The translations under genes were made by a program, and so were the position numbers. A DNA stretch of 5,781 nucleotides from Pseudomonadota bacterium. Lineage in GTDB: Bacteria > Pseudomonadota > Gammaproteobacteria > Halothiobacillales > Halothiobacillaceae. The notes beneath the pieces were generated by a model that had not been told where the DNA came from, did no database searches, and saw nothing but the letters and a program-made list of their open reading frames with translations. Shown one piece after another: positions 4,381 through 5,781 of the stretch (its first letter is position 1; the number at the start of each line of letters is the position of its first letter). The DNA is taken from NCBI GenBank assembly GCA_021795795.1, contig JAJYPA010000518.1:1-5781 (forward strand), written 5' to 3'.

Positions 4381-5781
4381 ATGGAAACCACCAGCACACT
4401 GCCTAATTTTCTCGGTCTGCAGGATTTGGACTTTTCATTCATCGACCGCTACCGGGTTCTCCTTGAGGCGGAAACGGCGGCACTCGCACTTGATTTCTAC
4501 GACTACCTGCTCTCACACCCCGTCACCGCCGCCGTCTTCCGGGATTTTTCCCGTGCGCGTCTGGATGGCTTGATCCAGAAACAGGCGGAGCACATCAGCG
4601 GACTTCTGACCAGCCACCTGAATAAACCCTGGCGGGAATCCATGCGCAAACTTGGGGCACTGCACCACCGCCTGGGTATTGAACCTTCCTGGGTCGCCGG
4701 CGCCTATATCCTCTATTGGCGCCATTGGCAGAAAGTGCTCCAGGAACAGGTACCAGAGATCGACCGGGATGCGCTGCGAGACGCCCTCTTCCGCCTCCTG
4801 ATCGGCGACCTCATGGTTCAACTCGATGGCTATGCCCGCGCCTCCCGAGAAACCGATGCCGATAGATTGGCCCTCTTCGACGTCCTATTGGGCGTGCTTG
4901 CCGTTCCCCAGGGGGCGGAGTCCCCACGCCCGGAGAAATTGCTCCAGCAGATTTGCGAAGACCTGCCGCGCAAAAGCGCCAATGTGCCTATGGCGGGCTA
5001 TGTCGTGAACAACAATCAAGGGGAGGACTTGACTCTGGAATGCATGGCCGGCCTCCCGCTGCCCACGCTGCAGATACCGAAGACCACCGAGGATCCCTGC
5101 TGGGCAGCGCTGGAAAGCGGACGGACGATCATCCAGTCCGTAGAAGATCCGTACGCTCCGGAATGGGTCAAATGCTTGCATCACCGGGTCAAGGAAATTG
5201 GCATGTTCCCCTTTGGAGCGGAGGATCTGCGCGGAGCAGTCCTTATCGGAGCACACGAAAAGGGATACTTTCGCCGGGTCGGGTCAGACTATTTCCATGC
5301 GTTTGCCCTTCTAGGCGAAATGGTGCTTCTGCTACGCAACCAATCTCTTCGCGATCCCATGACGAGTTTACCGAATCGCACGCTCTTTCAGGATCGCCTG
5401 GAGAACGCGCGGGTTCAGACCCTGAGGAATGACTGCCTTCTGGGCGTGGCCATTCTTGATCTCGACGGATTCAAGCAGGTCAATGACCGGCTCGGACACG
5501 CGGCCGGAGACCAGTTACTGCAGGCCGTGGTGCAAAGGCTACAGGAACATCTGCGCGCCGGAGATACGCTCGCGCGGATGGGCGGCGACGAATTTGGGCT
5601 GATACTGCCCGGACTGGATAGCGTGAACGATCTCGGGGCGCTTTGTGGCCGCCTTCTCGCCACCATCCGGGAACCGCTGGATATCCGGGGCGAAGCGATC
5701 AGCGTCTCTGGCAGTATCGGCGTCACCCTCTATCCGCTGGATGACAGTGATGCCAGCACCTTGGTACAGCACGCCGATATG
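4381..5781 (+). CDS. Globin-coupled sensor diguanylate cyclase (protoglobin-GAF-GGDEF), 3' end missing
   Basis: 467 codons are present and the frame is still open at the window end. Domain 1 (about 18-155) is a protoglobin heme sensor. HHRLGIEPSWVAGAY (95-109) fits the H-x-R-[IL]-G pattern with His95 as proximal heme ligand, and Tyr40 in DFYDYLL matches the distal Tyr of such sensors. Domain 2 (about 160-318) looks like a GAF domain (PCWAALESG at 239-247, GAVLIGA at 285-291). Domain 3 (from about 322) is GGDEF: DPMTSLPNR (325-333), LDLDGFKQVND (359-369), GHAAGD (372-377) and RMGGDEF (399-405) with intact active site. An RAGD (392-395) five residues before GGDEF is the RxxD product-inhibition site. 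It should make c-di-GMP under O2, NO or CO control. An EAL domain could follow outside the window. ATG 4381 comes two codons after an in-frame stop; the ribosome site is weak (GAGTGAG, 4364-4370). It is more GC-rich than the HD-GYP gene. Confidence 0.92.
   Translation, partial: METTSTLPNFLGLQDLDFSFIDRYRVLLEAETAALALDFYDYLLSHPVTAAVFRDFSRARLDGLIQKQAEHISGLLTSHLNKPWRESMRKLGALHHRLGIEPSWVAGAYILYWRHWQKVLQEQVPEIDRDALRDALFRLLIGDLMVQLDGYARASRETDADRLALFDVLLGVLAVPQGAESPRPEKLLQQICEDLPRKSANVPMAGYVVNNNQGEDLTLECMAGLPLPTLQIPKTTEDPCWAALESGRTIIQSVEDPYAPEWVKCLHHRVKEIGMFPFGAEDLRGAVLIGAHEKGYFRRVGSDYFHAFALLGEMVLLLRNQSLRDPMTSLPNRTLFQDRLENARVQTLRNDCLLGVAILDLDGFKQVNDRLGHAAGDQLLQAVVQRLQEHLRAGDTLARMGGDEFGLILPGLDSVNDLGALCGRLLATIREPLDIRGEAISVSGSIGVTLYPLDDSDASTLVQHADM

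Noticed and set aside
4826..5432. Alternative + strand frames (4826-5008, 4953-5432) and a - strand frame (4885-5256)
   Set aside because: They lie inside the globin-GAF-GGDEF cyclase gene, whose frame is open for 467 codons with conserved motifs; these are shadows of that gene.
1..5781. tRNA, rRNA, CRISPR array or complete insertion sequence
   Set aside because: No cloverleaf, rRNA motif, regularly spaced repeats or transposase catalytic motif could be found on either strand.

Overview
The window reads as chromosome of an acidophilic iron-oxidising proteobacterium, most likely Acidithiobacillus (A. ferrooxidans / A. ferrivorans group). The basis is the order coxB-coxA-coxC-coxD, with small subunits III and IV, which is the terminal-oxidase part of the rus (ferrous iron oxidation) operon as known from A. 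ferrooxidans. The genus is inferred from gene order and protein features, not from a database match.

Layout, all genes on the + strand. Bases 1-79 are the last codons of coxB, starting at the His of the CuA site. They are followed by coxA (132-2015), coxC (2033-2593) and coxD (2636-2830), tightly spaced, with strong Shine-Dalgarno sites in front of coxA and coxC. Together they encode an aa3-type cytochrome c oxidase core, which takes electrons from iron through periplasmic carriers and reduces O2. Subunit I keeps all heme and CuB ligands but lacks the usual D-channel Asp and K-channel Lys.

Bases 2831-3310 contain no convincing gene. Rusticyanin (rus), which follows coxD in the A. ferrooxidans operon, is not there. 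The stretch is rich in short inverted repeats, including two interleaved 8-9 bp helices that could form a pseudoknot, and it ends in a rho-independent terminator. This is either an unusually long structured 3' UTR of the cox operon or an undescribed non-coding RNA. Bases 3311-3668 are also gene-free and look like a patchwork: a GC-richer part with a long-range 8-bp complementarity and open but start-less frames, then an AT-rich part.

The right half is a cyclic-di-GMP module: a stand-alone HD-GYP phosphodiesterase (3692-4273), then a globin-coupled sensor (protoglobin)-GAF-GGDEF diguanylate cyclase (4381 to beyond the window end). One would degrade c-di-GMP and the other make it under control of a heme gas sensor. 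The two differ visibly in base composition, so they probably have different histories. Placing a heme O2/NO sensor for c-di-GMP beside the O2-reducing iron-oxidation oxidase suggests, but does not prove, a link between respiration and the attached/planktonic switch.
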